Under the pieces are notes generated by a model that saw only the letters and a program-made list of their open reading frames with translations, did no database searches and was not told where the DNA came from. The translations under genes and the position numbers were made by a program. A DNA stretch of 64,000 nt from Anaeromassilibacillus senegalensis. GTDB taxonomy: Bacteria > Bacillota > Clostridia > Oscillospirales > Acutalibacteraceae. Of the stretch, positions 1-7,417 are shown in pieces. The number at the start of each line of letters is the position of its first letter. The stretch's first letter is position 1. The DNA is taken from assembly GCF_021531715.1 (NCBI RefSeq), contig NZ_JAFBIT010000002.1, forward strand, positions 434,001-498,000. Direction: 5' to 3'.

Positions 1-1
1 C

Positions 2-208
2 GCCGGTGTGGGCGTGGAGCTGAAGCTGTACTGCGGGCTGCTCGTCGCCGTGTGGCTGATTGTAAACGAGCTGATCTCGATTCTCGAGAACCTCGCCGCC
101 ATCGGCGTACCGGGCTTTCCGGCACTGAACCGCCTGCTGCGCAGACTGCGCACAGCGATCGAAACAGAGACCGAACCGACAGAAGGAGGAAAAACACATG
201 ACGCATGA
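2..208 (+). CDS. Phage holin family protein, 3' part only
   Basis: The reading frame is open to the left edge, so the gene starts before the window; the GTG at 8 is internal. The visible 68 codons give one hydrophobic helix (YCGLLVAVWLIVNELISI) followed by an amphipathic stretch ending in the Leu/Arg-rich tail LNRLLRRLRTAIE, which is the usual C-terminus of Cp-1/TcdE-like holins (Phage_holin_4 type). Holins form membrane lesions that let the endolysin reach the wall. The next phage gene starts inside its last codons (ATG at 198, 11-base overlap), typical of a late lysis/tail module. The chromosomal trk genes follow, so this is probably the right end of a prophage or its remnant. Confidence 0.7.
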   Translation, partial: AGVGVELKLYCGLLVAVWLIVNELISILENLAAIGVPGFPALNRLLRRLRTAIETETEPTEGGKTHDA

Positions 209-751
209 AATCACACTGACCGGCTATCAGGCACAGCCGACAGCTATGGCACCGAGACGCTGCACATCACGGCGGACGACGCGTGGGCAGGGCTGACCAT
301 CACGGCGACCTTCGTACGCGATCTCGACCGCACGCGCGTGCTCGCAGACCAGGACGGCTATATCGCCGTGCCGCAGGAGGCGACGTCGCTCGACGGCGGC
401 GGCTTTCTCGGCCGCATCGTGTTTGCGGGCGTTAAAAACGGCATGCAGCGCATTTCCACGGATCTGATGTACCGCATCACTCCGCATGCATCCGCCGAGG
501 GCAGCGAAAGCGCGCCGACGCCCGCCGCATGGGAGCAGTTTATCGCGGCGGTCAAGGCCAAAATGGGCGGCACAGCCACGAAACCGGCCAAACCCGCCGC
601 GCCGGCAGACACAAGCACCGCTGTGCAGTACACCGCGCAGGTCAACGCCCCGAGCGGTCTGAACGTCCGCAAGGGCCCCGGCTCCGCAAAAGGCTGGGGC
701 CGCCTCAAGGCCGGCGGCTGGGTCGCGATCGATTGGGTGAAAAAAGCATAA
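198..751 (+). pseudogene. Frameshifted prophage structural protein with C-terminal SH3 remnant
   Basis: ATG 198 is preceded by AGAAGGAGG and overlaps the holin stop. Frame 1 reads MTHEITLTGYQA and then hits TGA near 297, while the natural continuation (SYGTETLHITADDAWAG, then VLADQDGYIAVPQEATS) is in another frame from about 242 to 751, so one base has been lost (or two gained) around 230-242. The first 130 residues resemble clostridial prophage baseplate/tail-associated proteins. The end (QVNAPSGLNVRKGPG, then GWGRLKAGGWVAIDW) is a bacterial SH3 domain as found on endolysins, but about 20 residues between the two motifs are missing. Either a real double-hit pseudogene or a frameshift error on top of a deleted fusion; the family is inferred. 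Confidence 0.6.
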
Positions 752-760
752 GCAAAGCAA

Positions 761-812
761 AAGCCGTGGGAGGCGCCAAAGCATCTCTCACGGCTTGGTT
801 TGTTTGATTTTA
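761..812. terminator. Bidirectional terminator between prophage remnant and trkH
   Basis: Arms AAGCCGTG/CACGGCTT (761-768 and 789-796), extended by a wobble-containing GGAG/CTCT, are followed on the + side by a T-rich run (TTTGTTTGATTTT) and on the - side by TTTTGCTTTGCTT. It lies between two convergent genes. Confidence 0.7.
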
Positions 813-2267
813 CCGCTTTCTGCTCCAGGTGTCCGGGCTGAGGAGGACGAGGAGCGGGAAGATTTCGAGGCGGCCGAGGAGCATGTCCGCGGCGAGGACA
901 AGCTTGGAAAGGTCGCTGTAATGGCCGTAGTTGCCGGTCGCGCCAACGAGCTCGAAGCCCGGGCCAATGTTGTTGAAGCAGGCGGTGACGGCGGAGATAT
1001 TCGTGCCGATGGAGTAGCCGTCGAGCGAGATCACGATGAAGCTCAGGAGCAGGATCACGCAGTAAACCGCGAGGTAGGCGTTGACATTGTTCGAGGTTTC
1101 CTCGTCGACAACGCGGCCGTCCATGCGGACGATCTGCACACGGCGCGGATGCAGCGCCTTGCGGATGGTGCGGCGGATGCTCTTGAGCAGCAGAAGCACA
1201 CGCGATACCTTGAGGCCGCCGCCCGTGCTGCCCGCACACGCGCCGACGAACATCAGCGCGAAGAGGATCGACTTGGAAAAGGCCGGCCACTGCTCAAAAT
1301 CGACGGTGGCAAAGCCGGTGGTCGTCATGATGCTGCTCACCTGAAATGCCGCGTGGTGGAACGCTTCATACACGCTCTTATACATGCCGCTGATGTTGAG
1401 CGTGATCAGCAGGATAGAGCCGCCCGCAATGCCGATATACAGGCGAAGCTCCTCGCTTTTCAGGATGCTTTTAAACTGGCGGAGCAAAAGAAGGTAATAA
1501 AGGCTGAAGTTCACGCCGAACAGGAGCATAAAGACCGTGACGACGCTCTGCAGATAAAGACTGTATTCGCCCATGCTGCTGTTGCGGATCGCAAATCCGC
1601 CGGTACCGGCGGTGCCGAAGGCGATACAGAAGCTGTCAAAGACCGGCATACCGCCGAGCAAAAGGAACACGATGCACAGTGCAGTGAGCAAAATATACAG
1701 CCCGTATAAAATCATGGCCGTCTGCCGCAGATGCGGCGTCAGCTTGCCGACGCTCGGGCCGGGGCTTTCCGCGCGCATCAGATGGATGCCCGAGCCGGCC
1801 GTCTTGCGCGCCTCCGGCACAACCGCGAGCAGAAACACGAGCATGCCCATGCCGCCGAGCCAATGGCTGAAGCTGCGCCAATACAGGTTGCAGCGGGAAA
1901 GCGCTTCCACGTTGCTGAGAATGGACGCGCCGGTGGTGGTAAAGCCCGAGACGATCTCAAACAGCGCGTCGATATAGCGCGGGATCTCGCCGGAAAAATA
2001 AAAGGGCAGCGCGCCGAAGAGAGACATGACGATCCACGAGATGCCTGTAGCGGCAAAGCCCTCCTGCGCATAAAAGGTGCGGTCCCTGCTGCGGCTGAAA
2101 AAGAGCAAAAGCGCGCTGAACGCCGCCATCAGGGCAATGGTTCCCGCATACGAGAGCGCATTGGCGTCCTCCCCGTCGAGGACGGCGATCAGCATCGGCA
2201 CAAGCATAAACATGCCCGTCAGCAGAACCGTCAGGCCGGTAATCCGGCCAAGCAGCTTAACATTCAT
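810..2267 (-). CDS. trkH: Potassium uptake protein TrkH/KtrB, channel subunit
   Basis: 485-residue polytopic membrane protein that carries K+ (often with Na+ or H+) across the cytoplasmic membrane. The four P-loop selectivity-filter segments can be read in order: TTTGAS (about residue 110), GTAGTGGF (about 222), TTTGFAT (about 318) and FNNIGPG (about 434). Length is normal for the family. Start ATG 2267 follows AGGACGG. It lies 14 bases downstream of trkA, so the two subunits are made from one leftward transcript. TrkH versus KtrB cannot be separated with certainty from sequence alone, but the TrkA partner with two RCK halves favours Trk. The gene ends in the shared terminator facing the prophage remnant. 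Confidence 0.95.
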   Translation of the reverse strand: MNVKLLGRITGLTVLLTGMFMLVPMLIAVLDGEDANALSYAGTIALMAAFSALLLFFSRSRDRTFYAQEGFAATGISWIVMSLFGALPFYFSGEIPRYIDALFEIVSGFTTTGASILSNVEALSRCNLYWRSFSHWLGGMGMLVFLLAVVPEARKTAGSGIHLMRAESPGPSVGKLTPHLRQTAMILYGLYILLTALCIVFLLLGGMPVFDSFCIAFGTAGTGGFAIRNSSMGEYSLYLQSVVTVFMLLFGVNFSLYYLLLLRQFKSILKSEELRLYIGIAGGSILLITLNISGMYKSVYEAFHHAAFQVSSIMTTTGFATVDFEQWPAFSKSILFALMFVGACAGSTGGGLKVSRVLLLLKSIRRTIRKALHPRRVQIVRMDGRVVDEETSNNVNAYLAVYCVILLLSFIVISLDGYSIGTNISAVTACFNNIGPGFELVGATGNYGHYSDLSKLVLAADMLLGRLEIFPLLVLLSPDTWSRKR

Positions 2268-2281
2268 AGATCAGAACCGTC

Positions 2282-3640
2282 CTAAGCAAAGATGTCGTTG
2301 AACTGCAGGATGGGCGCCTCACGGTTCGTGACAACGATGACCGTGTCTCCCATCTGGAAGCAGGAATTGCCGTCCGGGATGGTGGTGCTGCCCTGATGCG
2401 TGATGCAGGAGATGAGCACGTTTCGCTTCAGATGCAGATTGCGCAGCGGCTCGCCGATATAGCGCGAGTGCTTGTTGATGACGAATTCCAGCGCCTCCGC
2501 GCGGCCGTCCGCAATGCGGTGCAGCGTGACGGCCGCACCGGTCTGGTGCTGCATGGCGCGCACGTACTGCACGACGTTCGCGCTGCAAAGCTCCTTCGGG
2601 CTGACCACGCTTCCGACCGGCAGGCTTTCGAGCATCCCGGTAAACTCCATGCGGTTGACCTTCGTGATGATGTGCGGCACGCCCTGCATGCTGCCGAACA
2701 TCGAGGTGATGACATTCTGTTCATCGAGGCCGGTCAGCGTGACAAGCGCATCGGTCTCCGCTATGCCCTCGCTCTCCAGCACGCTCTGGGAGGATCCGTC
2801 GCCCTCAATGATGGACGCTTCGGGCAGCATATGCGCGAGCTCCAGACACCGGTCTGCGTTCTGCTCGATGATTTTGACGCGCACGCCTGCGGCGATCAGA
2901 CTCTGCGCGAGGTAATAGCTGACACGCCCGCCGCCGATGAGCATGGCGTGGCGGATCTTCCTGCGCGTGACGCCGAGACGCTTCATCAAGTCGGACAGCA
3001 CCGCGACCGGCGCTGTGACGTAGATATGGTCGCCGCGGTACAGCATGGTGTCGCCGGTGGGAATGAACGCCTTGCCGTCGCGCACGACGGCGCAGACGAG
3101 CACCTTGCAGCCGAGCACGTGCAGCAGGTGGTTCAGAATGACATTTTCCAACAGGCTGTGCTCCGTAATCCGCAGTTCCACAATCTCGACGCGCCCCTTG
3201 GCAAAAGTCTCACGTTTCAAAAAGCCGGGCAGCTGGAGCAGACGGAAGATTTCCTTCGCCGCCTCGCGTTCCGGGTTAATCATCAGCGAAAGGCCGAATT
3301 CTTCGCGCATCATATAGAGCTGCTCGATGTATTCCGGGCTGCGCACCCGGGCAATCGTATGCAGCGAGGGGTTCAGTCTGCGGGCCGTCAGGCAGCAAAG
3401 CAGGTTGATCTCGTCCGCGCTGGTCGCGGCAATCAGCACATCCGCCTGCTGCACATTGGCCTCCTTGAGCGTTTCCATGCTCGCGCAGTTTCCCGCAATG
3501 GAAATCACATCGAACTGCTGCATGTCGCGCTCTATAATCTCCCGATTTGAATCAATAGTCACGAGATCGTGCCCCTCCTGCGAAAGCAGCCGCGTCAGGG
3601 CAAGGCCGACTTTTCCGTCGCCGGCAATAATGATCTTCAT
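2282..3640 (-). CDS. trkA: Trk system K+ uptake regulator TrkA
   Basis: 452 residues: two tandem RCK units, each a Rossmann NAD-binding half followed by a TrkA-C half. Unit 1 begins MKIIIAGDGKVGLAL; unit 2 has AMLIGGGRVSYYLA (around residue 233). It is a cytoplasmic ring that gates TrkH in response to nucleotide ligands. The ATG at 3640 is chosen over the GTG at 3658 because AGGGAAAGAGA sits just before it and the family starts at MKI. The last visible domain ends LQFNDIF. It is first in the trkAH operon, driven by the promoter at 3724-3752. Confidence 0.95.
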   Translation of the reverse strand: MKIIIAGDGKVGLALTRLLSQEGHDLVTIDSNREIIERDMQQFDVISIAGNCASMETLKEANVQQADVLIAATSADEINLLCCLTARRLNPSLHTIARVRSPEYIEQLYMMREEFGLSLMINPEREAAKEIFRLLQLPGFLKRETFAKGRVEIVELRITEHSLLENVILNHLLHVLGCKVLVCAVVRDGKAFIPTGDTMLYRGDHIYVTAPVAVLSDLMKRLGVTRRKIRHAMLIGGGRVSYYLAQSLIAAGVRVKIIEQNADRCLELAHMLPEASIIEGDGSSQSVLESEGIAETDALVTLTGLDEQNVITSMFGSMQGVPHIITKVNRMEFTGMLESLPVGSVVSPKELCSANVVQYVRAMQHQTGAAVTLHRIADGRAEALEFVINKHSRYIGEPLRNLHLKRNVLISCITHQGSTTIPDGNSCFQMGDTVIVVTNREAPILQFNDIFA

Positions 3641-3723
3641 TCTCTTTCCCTTTCCCACTCCGAAATCAAAACAAAACTGCCATTTGCCGCACGCTTCGCC
3701 CGACTCTGGCAGTATTCACGGAT

Positions 3724-3752
3724 AGTATACACCAACCGACGTGCGCTGTACA
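3724..3752 (-). promoter_or_regulatory. Predicted sigma-A promoter of trkAH
   Basis: On the - strand, TGTACA, 17 bases, TATACT. The leader that follows contains a dyad (ACTGCCA at 3676-3682 with TGGCAGT at 3707-3713) that could fold as a hairpin; its role is unknown. Confidence 0.55.
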
Positions 3753-3826
3753 GAGCTATCCCCGCTTTTTCTTTGGGAAAATTTATATTTCCACGGGCCA
3801 AGGGCGTCATGCCCCCTCATACAAAA

Positions 3827-3857
3827 TGGAACGCCGGATGTAAATTCCGGCGTTCCA
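3827..3857 (-). terminator. Rho-independent terminator of the VOC gene
   Basis: Twelve-base perfect arms TGGAACGCCGGA/TCCGGCGTTCCA, 7-base loop, then TTTTGTAT in the - direction, immediately after the stop of the VOC protein gene. Confidence 0.8.
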
Positions 3858-3861
3858 CGAA

Positions 3862-4245
3862 TTACAGAATCTGTTCCAGCTGGGGCCGCTCGTTGTCCGG
3901 CCCCCGAAACATGGCAAACTTTTCCCCGCGCGGGTACAGATCCGGATCCAAAAGGATATCCGTCTCAAACGAAACTCCGCGGGCCTCCAGCTCCGCCTTG
4001 CCCTTTTCTACATCGTCCACAAGGATGGAAAGGTGGTTGAGCGCGCCGTCCGGCAGCTTGCCCTCGCCTTCCATCAGCTCCACCACACAGCCGTTTTTTC
4101 CCATGACCAGCATGTGATAATCCGTATGGACATATTCCCAGACCACTTCAAAACCGAGCAGCTCGCCGTAAAACCGGCGGGAGCGTTCCAGATCCTGCAC
4201 CTGAACGCCCACATGCCCAAAGCCAAGCACCTTACAGGTTTCCAT
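3862..4245 (-). CDS. VOC / glyoxalase-bleomycin resistance family protein
   Basis: 127 residues forming one vicinal-oxygen-chelate module (two beta-alpha-beta-beta-beta repeats). Repeat 1 starts GFGHVGVQVQDLERS with RFYGELLGFEVV; repeat 2 has NHLSILVDDVEKGKAELEARGV and ends FMFRGPDNERPQLEQ-like (seen as FAMFRGPDNERPQLEQ). Candidate metal ligands are His in GHVGV, Glu in VVELME, His in NHLS and a late Glu. Start ATG 4245 follows GGGAGGAAGAGA; the longer frame to 4296 lacks a site. Members include lactoylglutathione lyases and small-molecule isomerases/dioxygenases; the substrate cannot be told here. A lone gene between terminator 3827 and the DUF2087 gene. Confidence 0.85.
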   Translation of the reverse strand: METCKVLGFGHVGVQVQDLERSRRFYGELLGFEVVWEYVHTDYHMLVMGKNGCVVELMEGEGKLPDGALNHLSILVDDVEKGKAELEARGVSFETDILLDPDLYPRGEKFAMFRGPDNERPQLEQIL

Positions 4246-4319
4246 TCTCTTCCTCCCACGCTCTGTTATTTTTTCGGCACGCCGCTTCGTCTTCACGGCA
4301 GCGCCTTTTCCTGTGCGCT

Positions 4320-5069
4320 TTACCCGCGCTTCCAGTAGCTGGAGCCGTCCGCCGCGCGGTCGAGATAGCCGTATTCCACGAGGTACCGGCGCATCGTCGC
4401 GAAGTCGTCCCAGATCGCCTTTAGAATTTCGTTGACCTCGCTCTCCGTGTAGGTGCGGCCGCTCTCAAACTGCGCCGCGACCTGCCGCAAAATCACGATT
4501 TTCTTCTTCTCTTTTTTCGAGAATACCTTGAGCCGCAGCGGCTCGAGGCTGTAAAACACATTCTCGAGGATTTTCTGATTTTCTTCCTCGGTGATCACAT
4601 ACCGTTCATCCACCATTTTCGCCCCCTCATGCGGCGCAAGGAGCGTTTCCTGCGCCGTTCTGTTTTGTTTTCCTTCCTCGGCGAGCGTCCAGACTGCGAG
4701 AAAAAGCTTCGCCGCCTTTGCGCGCTCGCGGAACACGAACCGCTGGTGCCGCACCGTAGACGGCGTGACGCCGAGCTGCTTTGCGATCTCCGCGTCGCGC
4801 AGACCGGACGCGAACAGCCGGAGCAGCGTCTGCTGGTTCTCCGTCAGCGAAAGCGCTTTCTCACCGGCTTGCATGAGCTGCTCGAGCTTATCCCCGTGCG
4901 TCGCGACGTGCAATTCGGCGGCGCGGCGCGCGTCAAAAAAGCGCCCGCCGATGGGGAACACCTCCCCCGCCTCAAACACTCTGCCGCAGTACACGCAGGT
5001 AAACGTGCCGTTTTCCTCCGAAAGCCCGCTGCAAAGCGACGCTGCCGAAAGCTTTTCCGTATCGATCAT
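4320..5069 (-). CDS. LuxR-type HTH regulator with DUF2087 domain
   Basis: 249 residues. N-terminus holds a CxxC pair (CVYCGRVFEAGEVFP, about residues 25-40) that looks like half of a zinc ribbon. The middle (about 75-125) is a LuxR/sigma-4-like helix-turn-helix: LTENQQTLLRLFASGL then EIAKQLGVTPSTVRHQRF. The C-terminal 65 residues (ILKAIWDDFATMRRYLVEYGYL, then SSYWK) match DUF2087. Start ATG 5069 has AAAGGAGGG nine bases upstream; it was preferred to 5102. Family members are cytoplasmic transcription factors of unknown signal in Clostridia. It is read from its own promoter at 5103-5131. Confidence 0.85.
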   Translation of the reverse strand: MIDTEKLSAASLCSGLSEENGTFTCVYCGRVFEAGEVFPIGGRFFDARRAAELHVATHGDKLEQLMQAGEKALSLTENQQTLLRLFASGLRDAEIAKQLGVTPSTVRHQRFVFRERAKAAKLFLAVWTLAEEGKQNRTAQETLLAPHEGAKMVDERYVITEEENQKILENVFYSLEPLRLKVFSKKEKKKIVILRQVAAQFESGRTYTESEVNEILKAIWDDFATMRRYLVEYGYLDRAADGSSYWKRG

Positions 5070-5102
5070 CCTTGCGCCCTCCTTTCTCAATTTGATAAAC
5101 AA

Positions 5103-5131
5103 ATCATATCATCGTTTACTGTATTTGTCAA
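5103..5131 (-). promoter_or_regulatory. Predicted promoter of the DUF2087 regulator
   Basis: - strand TTGACA, 17 bases, TATGAT; near-consensus sigma-A promoter in an AT-rich pocket. Confidence 0.75.
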
Positions 5132-5153
5132 CATATTTATTTAAGACAAAAAT

Positions 5154-5177
5154 AAATCCCCGTGCAGCCGGGGATTT
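5154..5177 (-). terminator. Terminator after the truncated Fpg/Nei gene
   Basis: Arms AAATCCCCG/CGGGGATTT with a 6-base loop, then ATTTTTGT in the - direction, just past the stop at 5182. Confidence 0.7.
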
Positions 5178-5181
5178 TGTC

Positions 5182-5676
5182 TTAAAGCTTCTGGCACGCC
5201 GGGCAATAATAGACCGAACCGCCAAGGTAGGCTTCCTTTGTAATCGTGCCGCCGCAGACCGGACAACCATGCGCCAACGTGTTTTTGGACATTTTTGTGT
5301 CATAGCCGCCTACGCGGCCAAAGAGGTCCTTTTCGGTGTCGCGCCCGCCCTGCGCGGTCATTTCGCCGAGAACGGAAACCACCGTCGAAAGCAGGCGCTC
5401 GCGCTCCGCTTCGGTCAGGTCCCGGAGTTTGCGCTTCGGATGGATGCGCGCCGCAAACAGGATGTCCTGCAAAACGCCGTTGCCAAGACCGGGAAAGCGC
5501 TGCTCCGTCGCGAGAAACGCCTTTGCGCTGAGCGTACCCGGGCTTTCGGCAAACACCTTTCGGAAGTGCGGCGCAAAGTCCGCGGAAAGCGGAGACACCG
5601 CCGCGTCCCCTTGCTCCGCCGGACGCACAAAGCCGTTTTCCGCCACAAAGCCGCCCCCTTTCGTACAGCTTAACAC
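5182..5676 (-). pseudogene. Fpg/Nei-family DNA glycosylase, C-terminal remnant
   Basis: 164 codons from a GTG. The helix-two-turn-helix domain is clear (TLSAKAFLATEQRFPGLGNGV continuing to QDILFAARIHPKR, about residues 48-85), as is the C-terminal zinc finger (CPVCGGTI, then YYCPACQ). The N-terminal catalytic domain with the Pro-Glu active site (about 110-120 residues in full-length 265-280 residue members) is absent: in frame upstream there is a TGA about 15 bases before the GTG, and the superoxide dismutase region begins at 5689. With no catalytic proline it should be inactive as a glycosylase, though it could still bind DNA. Best read as a 5'-deleted gene. Confidence 0.75.
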
Positions 5677-5739
5677 CGCCCAAAGGGAATGTCAAGCGGG
5701 GCGGAGCGCATATACTGGTGGGAAAGGAGCCTGATCGCT

Positions 5740-6369
5740 ATGCCGTTTGAAAACACCCCGCTGCCCTACGCGTTCGACGCGCTGGAGCCGTTCATCGATG
5801 CGCGGACGATGGAGCTGCACCACGACCGCCATTTACAGACCTACATCAACAATCTAAACGACGCGCTGACCGATTTCCCCGCGCTGCAGAACTGCACCGC
5901 CGCGCAGCTCGCCGTGATGAACACGCACACGGTATGGCGCTCAAACCTCGCGATCACGCGGAATGCGGGCGGTGTTTTCAACCACCGCTTTTACTTTGCG
6001 GGCATGACGCCGGACGGCGCGAGGCGCATCCCGTGCGGCGCGCTCGAGAGTGCGATTCTGCGGCGCTTCGGCACACAGGCGGCGTTTGAAAGCGCCTTTT
6101 CCGCCGCGGCGCTCTCTGTGTTCGGCTCGGGCTACGCGTGGCTCGCGAGCGACCGCAGCGGGCGGCTGCTGATCGTGACAACCGCGAATCAGGATACGCC
6201 GATGGCGCGCGGCCTGCGCCCGCTGATCTGCTGCGACGTGTGGGAGCACGCGTACTACCTAAAGCACCAGAACCGCCGCGCGGACTATCTCTCCGACTGG
6301 CTCCGCGTGGTGGACTGGACGCGCGCCGACGCGATTTTCACCGGGGCGGCTCCGCTCTGCGCGGTGTGA
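5740..6369 (+). CDS. Iron/manganese superoxide dismutase
   Basis: 209 residues. Converts superoxide to oxygen and hydrogen peroxide in the cytoplasm. Metal ligands are visible in family order: His in MELHHDRHLQTYI (about residue 26), His in VFNHRFYF (about 81), then Asp and His in CCDVWEHAYYL (about 164-168). The C-terminal block YLKHQNRRADYLSDWLRVVDW is typical. Start ATG 5740 follows GGAAAGGAG; the longer frame from 5689 is not supported. The metal cannot be decided from reading. Convergent with the FAD-Rieske remnant, whose stop overlaps its end by about 30 bases. Confidence 0.9.
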   Translation: MPFENTPLPYAFDALEPFIDARTMELHHDRHLQTYINNLNDALTDFPALQNCTAAQLAVMNTHTVWRSNLAITRNAGGVFNHRFYFAGMTPDGARRIPCGALESAILRRFGTQAAFESAFSAAALSVFGSGYAWLASDRSGRLLIVTTANQDTPMARGLRPLICCDVWEHAYYLKHQNRRADYLSDWLRVVDWTRADAIFTGAAPLCAV

Positions 6370-7226
6370 TCCCGTGCATCGCCGGGTTTTCGAGCGGCGC
6401 GCCATCCGCTGAGAAGCGCGAGCCGTGGCAGGCGCAGTCCCAGCTGTGCTCGCTCTTGTTCCAAATCAGCGCACAGCCGAGGTGCGCACAGCGCGGCGCG
6501 GTGGGCAGGAGCAGATGCCCCGCCGTCTCGAGCAGATTCAGGAAAAGCTGCGGGTGCAGCATGCTCCGCTGCGGCGTGAAGACCGGGTCCTCCGGCACAT
6601 CGTGCAGCACCTGCGCCGTGAGAAGCTCCGCCGCGAGCATAGAGGTCGTCATGCCCCATTCGTTGAATCCGGTCGCGACGAACAGATCGGGCGTCCACCG
6701 GCTGTACCGCCCGATGTACGGTACGCCGTCGAGCGGGGTGCAGTCCTGCGCCGCCCAGACAAAGCGCGCCTTGGCTTCGGGAAAAAGGCGCTGCGCCGAG
6801 CGCGCGCACGGTCTGCGCCTCGCGCCAGAGCGCTTCGGGGCTTTGCTCCCCCGGTGTGCCGCAGGTGTACATATAGGACGGTTTCGTCTCAAAATCGCAG
6901 GGAAATTCTTGTGCGAGTTCGGAAAACTGCTCCACCGCGCGCAGATTCGCGAGCAGATACCGCCGTGCCGTCGCCTCGCCCCGTTTTCGTACAAGGTCAC
7001 TGTACAGCGTGTCGTGCTGGACGGTGAGCACCGCCGTCGTGCCGCGCGTCGTGCCGTTTCCGGGCATATCGCCCTCGACGAGCACGCAGTCCGCGCCCGC
7101 CTGCGTCAGCCGGTACGCGCAAAGCACCCCCGCCATCCCGCCGCCGATGACGAGCACGCCCGTCTCCAGATCGCCGGGCAGCGCCGGGTAATCCGGTGTT
7201 TTTTCGTTTTCCCAAAGGTATCGCAT
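6338..7226 (-). pseudogene. FAD-dependent oxidoreductase with Rieske domain, internally deleted and frameshifted
   Basis: ATG 7226 follows GGAAGGAGACG. The first about 155 residues are a DadA-type FAD domain: GVLVIGGGMAGVLCAYRLTQAG, EGDMPGNGTTRGTTA, and on to WREAQTVRALGA. That frame then turns to nonsense; the continuation is in another frame (FPEAKARFVWAAQDC, TPLDGVPYIG, GFNEWGMTTSM) and ends with a Rieske [2Fe-2S] motif, CAHLGC and CACHGSRF. Compared with the intact family (about 480-510 residues) roughly 150 residues of the substrate/FAD middle and some of the linker are missing, and the join is out of frame. Nonfunctional as read unless the assembly is wrong. Confidence 0.8.
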
Positions 7227-7417
7227 TCTATCGTCTCCTTCCGGCAATAGTATGCGCAGAAAAAGATAAATCCCCCGTATGCCGCGAGCACACGGAGGAT
7301 CATATTTATGCACATATTTCAAGCTTGCTGAAAGAAAAACCGGAATTTATGCTCCCAAAGTTTCTGCAAGTACCGCCCGATACACGGTCGGTTCTTAAAA
7401 TGCAGGCTAAATCCGGC

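Noticed and set aside
3641-3717. c-di-AMP riboswitch in the trkA leader
   Set aside because: Leader is only about 75 bases and lacks the conserved ydaO core; only a simple dyad is present.
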